Source: Nibrella saemangeumensis
Lineage (GTDB): Bacteria > Bacteroidota > Bacteroidia > Cytophagales > Spirosomataceae
Length of the DNA stretch: 64,000 nucleotides
NCBI RefSeq assembly: GCF_039541915.1
Contig: NZ_BAABHD010000084.1
Coordinates: 620,001-684,000 of the forward strand
Direction: 5' to 3'
The notes beneath the pieces were generated by a model. That model was not told where the DNA came from. It was given only the letters and a program-made list of their open reading frames with translations, and searched no databases. Both the position numbers and the translations under genes were made by a program. Positions 16,337-25,440 of the stretch are shown one piece after another; positions within the stretch are counted from its first letter, which is position 1, and each line of letters opens with the position of its first letter.

Positions 16337-17506
16337 ATGAAAGCTATTATAACCTTAATGAGTCTCACCTTATGTACGGGTACCCTGGTAGCCCAAACAG
16401 AAAAAGGTCGGGGATTTTGGTCTAGTGGCGTTGGTGGTCAGTTGATAACAACGGAAAAGTACCTCGAACGAGGCCGGAGTATCGACGCTCAGGTATTTGT
16501 GAACAAAGGGTATTTTGTGCGGAAGGATGTGCTGGTGGGGCTGGAGGCATCGGCTCTGGGGAGTATGTTGCATAATGAACTGGGAATCGGGTATGACACG
16601 CGAAACGATAAGCTGGCCTTAACAACAAGTCTTTCTCCTTATATCCGCCGGTATTGGGGCCGGCAAAACTGGCGGGTGTATCTCGGCGGAGGCTTCTCGT
16701 TCGCCTACGACTGGGCGCAGAACAAATCGATGTCTACATCGAACCGGTTTACCCAATTACGTGATCACCGGATGCGCCTGATGCCGGAAGTCCAGGCCGG
16801 GTTTGTGTATTTTGTGAATAGCCGCTGGGGGGTAGAAGCCACCACGCGTTCGTCAGCATTCCCGCTGACCATTAGTAATCTGGGGGTGGGCGTAGTTATG
16901 GTTACTGGGGGGCGATTGCCGGCCCGGCCTTTGAAAGTGTTACCTACCCAGAATCAGTTGATGGCTACCAACTGGATGCTGGCCGGCGGTTTTTTACTGA
17001 CCGATCAGATGCGGCAACTGATTCCCAGCGAAAGCAAAAATGAAGTATTCCGCCAGGAAAACAGCCGGGGCGTGTCGGTCAGTCCATCCATTGGTTACGT
17101 AGTTGCTGATCGGCTGGTCGTTGGGGTAGCGGCTCCGTTTTCCTATAATATTCTGACCGATGCTTACCTAAATACCCCTGGTCAGGCGCAGGTCAAAGTA
17201 GAGCGCTGGACGGCCGGTGTTCAGCCGTTTGTGAAAAAATATTTCACTACGCAGAAGCTAACTCCCTTTGCTGCGCTGCAGGCATCCTGGCAGTGGCAGG
17301 AAGATGGCACAACCACAGATACCTACGGAGCCAGCATCAGCGCCGGCATGGCGTACATGATTGGCACGCGTTTTATTCTGGAAGGTGAACTGGGCCGGAT
17401 TGGGGGGGGCTGGTCCAAGACCCGCGACGGCGAAATCCGCCAGCACTTCGGGGATATCCGGGCCACACTGCGGCCGGGCTTATCGTTGTCCTACGCGTTT
17501 TTGTAA
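16337..17506 (+). CDS. predicted outer-membrane beta-barrel protein, tandem paralogue 1
   Basis: 389 residues from the ATG at 16337, with a clean signal peptide cleaved after LCTGTLVAQ. The mature chain is beta-rich with alternating hydrophobic residues and ends in SLSYAFL, an aromatic outer-membrane C-terminus. It appears to have two halves of about 190 residues. Each has a strand with KGYFVRKDVLVGLEAS or GYVVADRLVVGVAAP, then Y-x-RRYW or FVKKYF and a strand with GG-x-SFAY or AALQASW. The next gene encodes a clear paralogue with the same opening, TEKGRG. Function unknown; a small structural or adhesion barrel is plausible. Confidence 0.75.
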   Translation: MKAIITLMSLTLCTGTLVAQTEKGRGFWSSGVGGQLITTEKYLERGRSIDAQVFVNKGYFVRKDVLVGLEASALGSMLHNELGIGYDTRNDKLALTTSLSPYIRRYWGRQNWRVYLGGGFSFAYDWAQNKSMSTSNRFTQLRDHRMRLMPEVQAGFVYFVNSRWGVEATTRSSAFPLTISNLGVGVVMVTGGRLPARPLKVLPTQNQLMATNWMLAGGFLLTDQMRQLIPSESKNEVFRQENSRGVSVSPSIGYVVADRLVVGVAAPFSYNILTDAYLNTPGQAQVKVERWTAGVQPFVKKYFTTQKLTPFAALQASWQWQEDGTTTDTYGASISAGMAYMIGTRFILEGELGRIGGGWSKTRDGEIRQHFGDIRATLRPGLSLSYAFL

Positions 17507-17629
17507 CCTCCCTGCATCGCACGTATGGCCACTGCCTCCGAAATAAAGGCTTTTCAGAAAAATTAAGAAAATCAGTTGTAACGATTCTGCCCGGAAGTGT
17601 TAGTTTAGCGAACCAACAAAACACTTCAT

Positions 17630-18910
17630 ATGAGGGTTATTTTTGTAGCTTCCCTGCTGCTGCTGAACTTTTCATCCCCGGCCCAGACGGAAAAAGGGCG
17701 GGGTCTGCTGACCGGCAGTATCAACGTAGCCTACTCAAATGTCAATCGGGGAACCGTGGCGCCGGCCACAACCCAGGTACCGGCTTTCGATGTCCAGCTT
17801 ACCAAAGGCTGGTTCGTTCGGGATCATTGGCTGTTTGGTGTATCCGTAAATGCCCGGAGCCAGTGGAGCCACACAGAAACACCTGGTGCTTCGGTATCTG
17901 CACCTGGAATGAGCTTTTATTTCCGGCGCGATTATACGTACGGGCTAAATGCTTTTGTCAGGAGGTATTGGGGAGATCAGAAGTGGCGCGTGTTTGCCGG
18001 CGGTGGGGTTGGCGGGGCTTATTCTCGAAACGATCTGAGCAGTCGGCTGAGAAGTGGTCAGGAAGGATCGCCCACCTATTTTTTCAGTAGTTCAGCATCC
18101 AATAATCGTTCAATCAGCCTCAGCCCATTCACGCAATTGGGCGCAATGTATTTCGTGGCGGATCGGCTGGGTCTGGAAGCTTTCTCGCAGTCGACAGCGT
18201 TTCCGTTCTCGTTTACCAGTTTTAATTTGGGCCTTACCCTGCTAACGGGCAGTACCGCAACCGGTTCGCTCTCACCTACGGTTACCGGGTACCAGACCCA
18301 GCGGGGGCGTTGGATTGCGGGCGGAGCAATGCAGTTGACGGGTGGCCGCTACGGCTTCAGACAGCGATCCATCACGTCCGGTACGAATACCAATTACTCC
18401 GAATCCAATGCCAGAAACAGCTCGTTTACGATCTCACCGTCGCTGGGCGTTTTTGTAAGCGACAACCTGCTTCTGGGCGTAGACATTCCAGTATCCATTC
18501 GGAACAACAAGTCGGTAAGCCAGTTCAATGTTGCCCTTTCTAAGGAAACAGAAAACATGATTGGGCTTCAGCCTTATCTGAAAAAATACATTGGCCTTAA
18601 CCGGCTGCGCCCGTTTGTGGCTGGGTATGTTGGCTACCAGTGGGGTGAGCTTCGGCGTGAAAACAGAAACCAGCCTTCGTTTTCATTCGCCATCAAACAG
18701 CGTACCGTGGCTGCTGGTGGATCGTTGGGGCTGGCTTACCTGCTCCGGGAGCGGTTTATTCTGGAGGCAACGGTGGCCAGTATCACGGCAAACCGCTTTA
18801 TGAATACGCCACAGCAGGCCGACCCCGAAAACCGGAGGGCCGAGGGCTGGACCTTGTCGGCAGCGGCTACGCTCCAGCCGAACTTCTCGCTACTGTACGT
18901 TTTCCGGTAA
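17630..18910 (+). CDS. predicted outer-membrane beta-barrel protein, tandem paralogue 2
   Basis: 426 residues. The signal peptide (MRVIFVASLLLLNFSSPAQ) is followed by TEKGRG, as in the upstream paralogue. Shared blocks are TKGWFVRDHWLFGVS, VRRYWGDQKWRVFAGGGVG, YFVADRLGLEAFSQSTAFPF and, in the second half, GVFVSDNLLLGVDIP and YLKKYIGLNRLRPFVAGYVGYQW. The C-terminus SLLYVFR ends in a near-aromatic barrel signature. The two-half architecture and adjacency indicate one internal duplication followed by a gene duplication. The stop directly abuts that of the convergent phosphodiesterase gene (zero-base gap, palindrome CGGTAATTACCG). Confidence 0.75.
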   Translation: MRVIFVASLLLLNFSSPAQTEKGRGLLTGSINVAYSNVNRGTVAPATTQVPAFDVQLTKGWFVRDHWLFGVSVNARSQWSHTETPGASVSAPGMSFYFRRDYTYGLNAFVRRYWGDQKWRVFAGGGVGGAYSRNDLSSRLRSGQEGSPTYFFSSSASNNRSISLSPFTQLGAMYFVADRLGLEAFSQSTAFPFSFTSFNLGLTLLTGSTATGSLSPTVTGYQTQRGRWIAGGAMQLTGGRYGFRQRSITSGTNTNYSESNARNSSFTISPSLGVFVSDNLLLGVDIPVSIRNNKSVSQFNVALSKETENMIGLQPYLKKYIGLNRLRPFVAGYVGYQWGELRRENRNQPSFSFAIKQRTVAAGGSLGLAYLLRERFILEATVASITANRFMNTPQQADPENRRAEGWTLSAAATLQPNFSLLYVFR

Positions 18911-19657
18911 TTACCGCAGAAAGGCCGTTGCTTCTACCACCTTATCGGTATTGATTACATCGACGCCAAGCTTACGGAGTTGTTTCCAGGCGTTGGTGTT
19001 GTCAGGAATAGCCCAGAAACGTATGGGTTTGCCCTGGTCGTGAGCCCGTTTGATGATTCGCTTCAGTTTATTTTTATCATCGTCGGGTAAGTCGCCGTTG
19101 CCGTCCCAGCGGGAATAGCTGCGAAAGTTATCGCTGATGAGAGCGACATGGCGGAGGGTTTCGTCATCGTACACCTCACCCGGACGGCCGTCGAACAGGA
19201 TGAAGTGCGGAAAATCCACGTAGTTGTTTACCTTGGGTCGGTTGCCGCTGATGACAATTTGTATGGCGTTGGGGTTTACCTGCCGGTTAAAAACATCCAT
19301 ATGCTGATGGATCATCCCAACCAGTATAGGCATTACTTCCTCCGCTTTATCTTTTATGTCGATAACCAGGTTAAATGAATATTTCCGGTCCGGGCTGACT
19401 TTTCCTTTATGTTGCGTAAATAGCTGCATAATCGGGTTAAGGTAGAGCTGGTCCAGGGTGCGGCTGGTGTCAACTTCGCTGCGGGTATGGGCCACAACCA
19501 GTTTTCCGTTTACCAGAAACACATCCGCTTCAATGTAATCAGCCCGCTGCTCATAGGCTTCGGTAAACGGTCGTTTCTTTTCGTAATCATTATGAGCGTG
19601 AATCTGTTGTCCGAAGCAGAAGGTGGGCAGCAGCAGAAAAAGCAAGAGTCGCATCAT
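18911..19657 (-). CDS. exported glycerophosphodiester phosphodiesterase / PI-PLC-like protein
   Basis: 248 residues from the ATG at 19657 (MMRLLLFLLLPTFCFGQ, a typical signal peptide). A start at 19696 would add 13 residues ahead of the signal. The domain has the TIM-barrel phosphodiesterase pattern. HAHNDYEKKRPFTEAYEQ carries the first catalytic His-Asn pair, then EADVFLVNGKLVVAHT the metal-binding Glu/Asp and second His, and NLVIDIKDKAEE a further acid. The C-terminal block KPIRFWAIPDNTNAWKQLRKLGVDVINTDK is typical of GDPD. It probably releases phosphoglycerol or related head groups in the periplasm. Confidence 0.85.
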   Translation of the reverse strand: MMRLLLFLLLPTFCFGQQIHAHNDYEKKRPFTEAYEQRADYIEADVFLVNGKLVVAHTRSEVDTSRTLDQLYLNPIMQLFTQHKGKVSPDRKYSFNLVIDIKDKAEEVMPILVGMIHQHMDVFNRQVNPNAIQIVISGNRPKVNNYVDFPHFILFDGRPGEVYDDETLRHVALISDNFRSYSRWDGNGDLPDDDKNKLKRIIKRAHDQGKPIRFWAIPDNTNAWKQLRKLGVDVINTDKVVEATAFLR

Positions 19658-19743
19658 GGTTGAGTCGCTATTCGATAGATTTGGGGTAAAGGGCACTAAA
19701 CAAATGTAACAGGATATGGTAATAATTACTAGAGCCTCTGGTT

Positions 19744-19774
19744 TTTGTCTTACACCGCCAAAGGGTTAATTTTG
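19744..19774 (+). promoter_or_regulatory. consensus Bacteroidetes promoter for fabG
   Basis: TTTG at 19744-19747, a 19-base spacer and TAATTTTG at 19767-19774. Both boxes match the consensus exactly. The fabG ATG at 19817 lies 42 bases downstream, and the longer upstream reading frame would run through the -7 box. Confidence 0.8.
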
Positions 19775-19816
19775 GACCGTTCATACAAGTTTTTTTATTC
19801 CCAGACGATTGATTCA

Positions 19817-20563
19817 ATGAGTTTACTGCAAGGAAAAGTTGCATTGATTACCGGTGCCTCGCGGGGAATCGGGCGGGCCATGGCCCTGCGTTTTGCCAAG
19901 GAAGGCGCCCAGGTAGCCTTTACCTATCTGTCGAGCGTTGAAAAAGGCCAGGCTCTGGAGGAAGAACTCAGCGCGTTTGGCGGCAAAGTAAAGGGGTATC
20001 GCTCCGACGCTTCCGATTTTAAAGCCGCCGAGGACCTGGTCAATCAGGTGGTGGCCGACTTCGGCACGCTCGATGTCCTGATCAATAATGCGGGTATTAC
20101 CCGCGATGGTCTGCTGATGCGGATGTCGGAAGAACAATGGGACGCCGTTATCAACGTTAATCTAAAGTCGGTATTCAACCTGACCAAAGCCGCTATCCGA
20201 CCGATGATGAAGGCCAAAGCGGGATCAATCATCAACCTGACGTCGGTAGTGGGCCTCCGGGGGAATGCCGGACAGGCTAACTACGCGGCTTCGAAAGCCG
20301 GTATCATTGGCTTTACCAAGTCGGTTGCGCTGGAACTGGGTTCCCGGAATATCCGCTCTAATGCCATAGCGCCCGGCTTCATTGAAACTGAAATGACGGG
20401 AGAGATCAACGAAAAGGCACTTGAAGAATGGAAACAGTCTATTCCGATGAAGCGCGGAGGTCAGCCCGACGAAGTTGCCGATTGTGCCCTGTTCCTGGCC
20501 TCGGACCTGTCGCGGTACATTACCGGCCAGGTGCTTCAGGTAGACGGCGGCATGTTAACTTAA
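19817..20563 (+). CDS. fabG: 3-oxoacyl-[acyl-carrier-protein] reductase
   Basis: 248 residues, the usual FabG length, from the ATG at 19817. Cofactor motif TGASRGIG is at 12-19 and the NNAG segment at 90-93. The catalytic Ser143, Tyr156 and Lys160 are in LTSVVGLRG and YAASKAG. The C-terminus ITGQVLQVDGGM is the tetramer-forming end. The enzyme reduces 3-ketoacyl-ACP with NADPH in fatty-acid elongation. It has its own consensus promoter and is separated from the next gene by a palindromic repeat. A general SDR reductase of other substrate is possible, but the match to FabG proper is strong. Confidence 0.92.
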   Translation: MSLLQGKVALITGASRGIGRAMALRFAKEGAQVAFTYLSSVEKGQALEEELSAFGGKVKGYRSDASDFKAAEDLVNQVVADFGTLDVLINNAGITRDGLLMRMSEEQWDAVINVNLKSVFNLTKAAIRPMMKAKAGSIINLTSVVGLRGNAGQANYAASKAGIIGFTKSVALELGSRNIRSNAIAPGFIETEMTGEINEKALEEWKQSIPMKRGGQPDEVADCALFLASDLSRYITGQVLQVDGGMLT

Positions 20564-20575
20564 TTTTTAAATTAC

Positions 20576-20642
20576 AGTAGGCAGCAGGCAGTACGCAGTT
20601 TTGTTTAGAACACTGCCACCTGCTCACTGCTTACTGCCTACT
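20576..20642. repeat. palindromic intergenic repeat, GTAGGCAG family, copy 1
   Basis: AGTAGGCAGCAGGCAG at the left is answered by an imperfect inverted copy ending ACTGCCTACT at the right. It shares CTGCTCACTGC-NN-ACTGCCTACT with the copy inside rnpB (25584-25660). It fills the gap between the fabG stop and the next ATG. No reading frame is involved. Confidence 0.75.
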
Positions 20643-20649
20643 AAAACAT

Positions 20650-22758
20650 ATGCGTTCGGACCTGCTTTTACAATCATCACCCTGGTGGATCGTGGTATGC
20701 CTGCTGGTCGGGGCGGCCTATGCGGCCGCCATGTACCAGCCGCTGCCGGGCCGCAGCAATCCCGGTGGCTGGGGCAAAACGGCCAATTATGCCCTGGCCG
20801 CCCTGCGGTTCATTGTGGTTACGCTGCTTTGCCTCCTGTTGCTGAATCCACTGGTGCGGAATATCCGTTCCACCACCGAAAAAGCAAAGGTGGTGCTGGC
20901 TGTTGATAATTCTGAATCGATGATTGCCGGTGGCCGGGCTAAACTGGACCAGACGCTCAGTGCGGTGGATAAACTTCGGCAGCAACTCGCCGACCAGGGT
21001 GTGGAGGTAGCCGTGCGGACGCTCGGCGATACTGCCACCGACGTCGACCTGTCGCAACTGTCCTTTACCCGCCGGACCACCGATTTGTCGGGTCTGCTGG
21101 CCGGCATCCGGAACGACTACGAAGGCCGTCACCTGACCGATGTCGTGCTGATAACCGATGGTGTTTTCAACCAGGGCCTGTCACCCACCTTTGGGCAATA
21201 CCCGTTTGCCGTCCATGCGGTTGGGGTGGGCGATACGGTGCCCAAGCGTGATGTGCAGCTAAAAGCTGCCCTGGCCAACCGGGTTGCCTACCTGGGCAAC
21301 CGGTTTCCGGTCCAGGCCGAAATCGTCAGCAATGGCTATCAGGGACAAACCGGGGTAGTGGTGCTGCGGCAGGGTGGCCGCGAAGTGGGTCGCCAGACAA
21401 TCAGCTTTGGTCGTCCAGAGACCTTTAGTCAGGTGACATTTCAGGCCTCTGCCGACCAGAAAGGCGTTCAGCATTATGTGGTGGAAGTATTACCACTCTC
21501 TGGTGAGTTCAGCACCCGCAACAATCGCCAGGACGTATACATTGATGTGATCGACGGAAAAGAAAAAATCCTGCTGTTGGGATTAACCCCGCACCCGGAT
21601 ATTAAAGCGCTTCGGTCTATCATTGAAAGGAACCAGAACTATGAACTCGACATCCGGCTGCTGACCGGCTCCACCGATCCCAATCCACCGGCCGATAAAG
21701 TATACGACCTCATTATTCTGCACCAGATTCCGGACAACAGTGGGCTGAGCAGCGGCATTTTGCAGCGGTTGCTGGCCCGCAACACCCCGGTGTTGTTTGT
21801 GTTGGGGAATCAGTCAGCACCCTCGCTGGTCAATACTCTGAATCCGGTGATGCAGATTACGGCTCAGGGGAACCAGACCGATAAGACTACCGCCCGGTTT
21901 GAGGCCAACTTCCGGCAAGTGAACCTGGACCCCACCAAACTGGAAATTCTGGAAAAACTCCCTCCGCTGCTTGTACCGTACGGTGATTACAAACTGCAAC
22001 CTGGTACTGAGGTGGTGTTGTGGCAGCAGGTCGGTTCGGTAAAGACCTCCAAGCCGCTGCTGGCTTTGAACATGAGCGGTACCCGCAAGGCCGCCGTTTT
22101 GGCGGGCGAAGGCCTCTGGCAGTGGCGGCAGGAAGAATACGCACTAACCGACAAACAGGAGATTGTTGACGAACTACTGCAAAAGATCATGCAGTTTATA
22201 TCGGTAAAAGAAGACAGGCGGAAGCTGCGGGTATACCCGATCCGCAACGAATTTGTGGCGGGTGAAAAGGTCATCTTCGAGACGGAGCTGTATAACAATA
22301 TTTACGAACGCATCTACGACCAGCCCATTCGTCTAGAGATAACTGACGAAAAGAGCCTGACGCGAACGTTCAACTACACGCCTACAACAACCAATAGCCG
22401 CTTTGAAATAAGCCGGCTGCCGGAAGGGGTATACCGCTATCGCGCCATCTCGACGTTAAACAACCGCTCCGAGCAGGCAACGGGCCAGTTTATTGTCCGC
22501 AATCTGCAACTGGAGGCCCTGAATACCACCGCTGATCACGCCATGCTCCGGCAACTGGCCCAGCAAACCGGCGGCCGTTTTTACGGTCCCGGCAACATTG
22601 CCTCACTTGCCAGCACCTTTACCAGTCAGAAAGCACCGGACCGGCTCACCAGCACCGAAGAAATGAACGAGCTCATCAACTGGCGGTGGCTGTTCTTTGT
22701 TGTTTTGGTCTTTATCGGTGCCGAATGGGGTCTCCGGAAATTCTACGGAGGCTATTAA
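20650..22758 (+). CDS. membrane-anchored VWA-type protein
   Basis: 702 residues. Two N-terminal membrane helices (WWIVVCLLVGAAYAAAMY and YALAALRFIVVTLLCLLLLNPLV) and one C-terminal helix (WLFFVVLVFIGAEWGLRKF) hold a large periplasmic part. Residues about 80-200 form a von Willebrand A-like domain with a MIDAS-type start, VLAVDNSESM, and a VVLITDGVFNQG strand. Two beta-sandwich regions and a class I glutamine-amidotransferase-like fold (DLIILHQIPDNSG) follow. The layout is typical of Bacteroidetes BatA-related membrane proteins. The protein at 47413-49053 has a comparable plan. Function unknown; probably an envelope-associated scaffold. Confidence 0.7.
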   Translation: MRSDLLLQSSPWWIVVCLLVGAAYAAAMYQPLPGRSNPGGWGKTANYALAALRFIVVTLLCLLLLNPLVRNIRSTTEKAKVVLAVDNSESMIAGGRAKLDQTLSAVDKLRQQLADQGVEVAVRTLGDTATDVDLSQLSFTRRTTDLSGLLAGIRNDYEGRHLTDVVLITDGVFNQGLSPTFGQYPFAVHAVGVGDTVPKRDVQLKAALANRVAYLGNRFPVQAEIVSNGYQGQTGVVVLRQGGREVGRQTISFGRPETFSQVTFQASADQKGVQHYVVEVLPLSGEFSTRNNRQDVYIDVIDGKEKILLLGLTPHPDIKALRSIIERNQNYELDIRLLTGSTDPNPPADKVYDLIILHQIPDNSGLSSGILQRLLARNTPVLFVLGNQSAPSLVNTLNPVMQITAQGNQTDKTTARFEANFRQVNLDPTKLEILEKLPPLLVPYGDYKLQPGTEVVLWQQVGSVKTSKPLLALNMSGTRKAAVLAGEGLWQWRQEEYALTDKQEIVDELLQKIMQFISVKEDRRKLRVYPIRNEFVAGEKVIFETELYNNIYERIYDQPIRLEITDEKSLTRTFNYTPTTTNSRFEISRLPEGVYRYRAISTLNNRSEQATGQFIVRNLQLEALNTTADHAMLRQLAQQTGGRFYGPGNIASLASTFTSQKAPDRLTSTEEMNELINWRWLFFVVLVFIGAEWGLRKFYGGY

Positions 22759-22862
22759 GAAATCGATGCGTTTTTAGAGATAAATTAAGGGAATACATCC
22801 CTTCGGAGCCAGGAGCTACTGGCTTATCACTAAAGATCCATCGCTATAACGCATCACTCAAA

Positions 22863-23840
22863 ATGAATATAGGCGATAAAGTTCGGATGCTGCGGGCAAA
22901 GGAAGAGGGGGTAGTTACCCGCTTTCTCTCCGGCAACCAGGTTGAAATTGAAATAGAAGATGGTTTCCGCATTCCGGTCATGCGGTCGGAACTGGTGGTG
23001 GTGTCTCCGCTCGAAGCAGAGCGTCTGCTGCGACGCAACACCCACGAGCCGCAAAAGTCAGTGGCACCGGGTATCCTGTCCAACCAGGGTATCTATCTGG
23101 CGTTTGTGCCGCAGAATGACCGCGAGATGGCGTTGCACCTGATCAACAATACGGATTGGGACTTGCTTTATACCGTGGCCGAAGAGCGGGGCAATCAGGT
23201 GCGTGGCCTGCAAAGTGGCATTCTGAAGCCGAAGTCGCAGGTAAAACTAAATGAGCTTTACACGGTAGCCGGGTTCGAAAACTGGCCTACCTTTCTCGTC
23301 CAGGCACTCTGGTTCCGGGCTGCTTCAGTTGCGCTACGCCCACCGCTGGTCAAGCGGCTAAAATGCCGTGCGGCTACTTTCTACAAGAACAAACAGAATG
23401 TGCCGGTCCTGAATCAGGCCGGCCACCTCTTTCAGATCGATATTGATGAACCGGCCCCGGAAGCAGAAGCCGCTCCAAAGGTGGTAGCTCCGGAAGCCCT
23501 GAAAAAGGAAATGCTGAGCCCTAAGAGCGAACCGGCGGCCATCGCGGTGGAGCGTCCTTCCGCGGTGGTTGATCTGCACATCGAAGCATTGCTGCCGGGT
23601 GGACCGGGCAAGCGATCCAACAGCGAGTTGCTGGAACTACAGCTTCAGGCATTTGAAAAAAGTCTGGAGAATGCCATCGCCAGCGGCATGAGCGACATTA
23701 CCTTTATTCACGGTGTCGGCAGCGGAGCCCTGCGTAACGAGCTCCACCGGCGCCTGGGCCGGCACCCGCACGTCCGGTATTACGAGGATGCGCAAAAACA
23801 AAAATTTGGCTATGGCGCGACGAAAGTCACCATTCGGTAA
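22863..23840 (+). CDS. DUF2027 domain protein with C-terminal Smr domain
   Basis: 325 residues from the ATG at 22863; the longer upstream frame lies inside the previous gene. The N-terminus MNIGDKVRMLRAKEEGVVTR is a small beta-barrel of about 60 residues. The DUF2027 core follows at about 70-200 (GIYLAFVPQNDREMALHLIN), then an Ala/Glu/Pro linker. The Smr domain runs from about 245 (VVDLHIEALLPGG) and has the DLH motif and ITFIHGVGSGALRNEL-type nucleic-acid-binding loop. Smr domains nick or bind branched DNA, or act on RNA or stalled ribosomes. The combination is characteristic of Bacteroidetes. Its 3' end overlaps the next gene by 29 bases. Confidence 0.88.
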   Translation: MNIGDKVRMLRAKEEGVVTRFLSGNQVEIEIEDGFRIPVMRSELVVVSPLEAERLLRRNTHEPQKSVAPGILSNQGIYLAFVPQNDREMALHLINNTDWDLLYTVAEERGNQVRGLQSGILKPKSQVKLNELYTVAGFENWPTFLVQALWFRAASVALRPPLVKRLKCRAATFYKNKQNVPVLNQAGHLFQIDIDEPAPEAEAAPKVVAPEALKKEMLSPKSEPAAIAVERPSAVVDLHIEALLPGGPGKRSNSELLELQLQAFEKSLENAIASGMSDITFIHGVGSGALRNELHRRLGRHPHVRYYEDAQKQKFGYGATKVTIR

Positions 23841-25293
23841 TATATTCAGCCCATCGAGCCGGCTATTGGCCGGTCTTTTCTTGTTTGGGTTGTGGGTGGC
23901 TGGCTGTCAATCAGGGGGCACTCGCATCAACCCGCAAGCACCCAAAGCTTCCTATTCCCGAAACGCCATGGAGGTCCGTAACGAGCAGTTCCTGTCTACC
24001 GTCAATGTTCCTGTTTCCATCTCCATCACCGACATTGAGCGGCAGATCAACAGCCAGATAAACGGACTGATCTTTGAGGAAAATCAACTGGACGGATCGG
24101 CGCAGTCAACGACCGGCAGTACGCCCTCCTGGATCAAAGTCTGGAAGCGGGGCAACATTGCCGTTCGGGCGGGGGTAGCCGGAACCCAGGACAGCCTGTT
24201 TCATGTGACGGTACCCCTGCGCATCTGGGCCAGAGCCGGTCTGAAAGTGCTTGGCTTTACCCGCTATCAGGATACCGAGTTTGAGCTGAATATGCGCTTT
24301 GCCACGTGGTTCAGCATTGACCCGGACTGGACGGTCAATACCCAGACCCAGGCCGAGGGCTACGACTGGGTAAAGAAACCGGCCACCAGCGTTGCCGGCT
24401 TCAACATCCCCCTGACCACTCTTGTTGGCCGGTTGATTGATAAGAACCTGGGCACCATCACCCAATCGCTGGATCAGCAAGTGCGCAAAAATATCGATCT
24501 GCGGACGCCTGTGCTGAAGGTTTGGAACACCATACGGGAGCCGTACCTGGTTTCCGAAAAATACCGGACCTGGCTGATGGTGGTGCCCCGACGCATCCTA
24601 ATCACTCCGTTCCGGTTTGAAGGAAACCAGATCCGATCGGCCATCGGATTGGAGGGGCATACTCTGACCACAACCGGTACCAGACCCGACGTAAAACCAG
24701 CCGTTACCCTGCCGGATTTAGTGGTTGTCAAGCAGATCAGGGATGATTTTCAGATTGGAATATTGAGTGAAGCTACTTACGAAGAAGCCGCCAGAATTGC
24801 GGCTGAAGAATTTGTGGGTAAAAACTTTTCGTTCAGCGATGGCCGGTACACCATTACCATCACCGATATGGATATGTACGGCCAGAACGATAATCTGATT
24901 ATTAAGGCAGGACTGAAAGGCAGTATCACCGGGGATATTTACCTGCGCGGAAAGCCCTATTACGATGCCCAGACGAAAACCGTATCGCTCAGGGACTTGA
25001 CCTATGATCTGGCCACCCAGAACATATTACAGCGGGCCGCCAACTGGCTTCTGCAGGGAACGTTTGCCCGAATGATGGAAAAGCAGTTTACGATACCCGT
25101 CGGCTCGCAGATCGACGAAATACGCACTGCCATGCAGGCCCGGTTAAGAAACAATCAATTAACGAAAGGCGTTATACTGAGCGGTAACATCGAGGAGATC
25201 AGACCCGATCAGGTATACCTGACCCCCACCGCTTTACTGGCCGTGGTTTATGCACACGGACGGGTAAGCGTGAAGGTCGACGGATTGCAATAA
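23812..25293 (+). CDS. DUF4403-family lipoprotein
   Basis: 493 residues from the ATG at 23812, overlapping the Smr gene by 29 bases; an ATG at 23788 is also possible. A basic start and hydrophobic stretch end in LWVAGCQSGG, a good lipobox. Segments such as VNVPVSISITDIERQINSQ, VPLRIWARAGLKVLGF, the repeated IDKNLGTITQSLDQQVRKNIDL and NILQRAANWLLQGTFARMMEKQF match the DUF4403 pattern. That pattern has two related lipid-cradle-like halves resembling the TULIP/BPI fold. A periplasmic lipid- or hydrophobe-binding role is a reasonable inference; no member that I know of is characterised. Confidence 0.8.
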   Translation: MARRKSPFGNIFSPSSRLLAGLFLFGLWVAGCQSGGTRINPQAPKASYSRNAMEVRNEQFLSTVNVPVSISITDIERQINSQINGLIFEENQLDGSAQSTTGSTPSWIKVWKRGNIAVRAGVAGTQDSLFHVTVPLRIWARAGLKVLGFTRYQDTEFELNMRFATWFSIDPDWTVNTQTQAEGYDWVKKPATSVAGFNIPLTTLVGRLIDKNLGTITQSLDQQVRKNIDLRTPVLKVWNTIREPYLVSEKYRTWLMVVPRRILITPFRFEGNQIRSAIGLEGHTLTTTGTRPDVKPAVTLPDLVVVKQIRDDFQIGILSEATYEEAARIAAEEFVGKNFSFSDGRYTITITDMDMYGQNDNLIIKAGLKGSITGDIYLRGKPYYDAQTKTVSLRDLTYDLATQNILQRAANWLLQGTFARMMEKQFTIPVGSQIDEIRTAMQARLRNNQLTKGVILSGNIEEIRPDQVYLTPTALLAVVYAHGRVSVKVDGLQ

Positions 25294-25382
25294 AAAAAGA
25301 TGATAATCTTTGCGTTTGCCGTTTTTTGCTGAATCAATGCTAATTTTCTCCCAGCATCATTTTTTGAGAAAATAAGTATTTA

Positions 25383-25390
25383 TAGATTTG
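25383..25390 (+). promoter_or_regulatory. -7 box TAGATTTG upstream of rnpB
   Basis: An exact TAnnTTTG match about 50 bases before the mature 5' end of RNase P RNA. A TTTG at 25363-25366 lies upstream, with a spacer of only 16 bases. The RNA would need 5' trimming. Confidence 0.5.
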
Positions 25391-25440
25391 CGGCAACCAC
25401 GTTGCGGCAGCCGTAAGAAATTCAAGAATTGTGTTAACCT

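Noticed and set aside
20576..20642. Insertion-sequence remnant between fabG and the VWA-type gene
   Set aside because: No transposase fragment, no target-site duplication that I can see; the palindromic structure fits a short non-coding repeat better.
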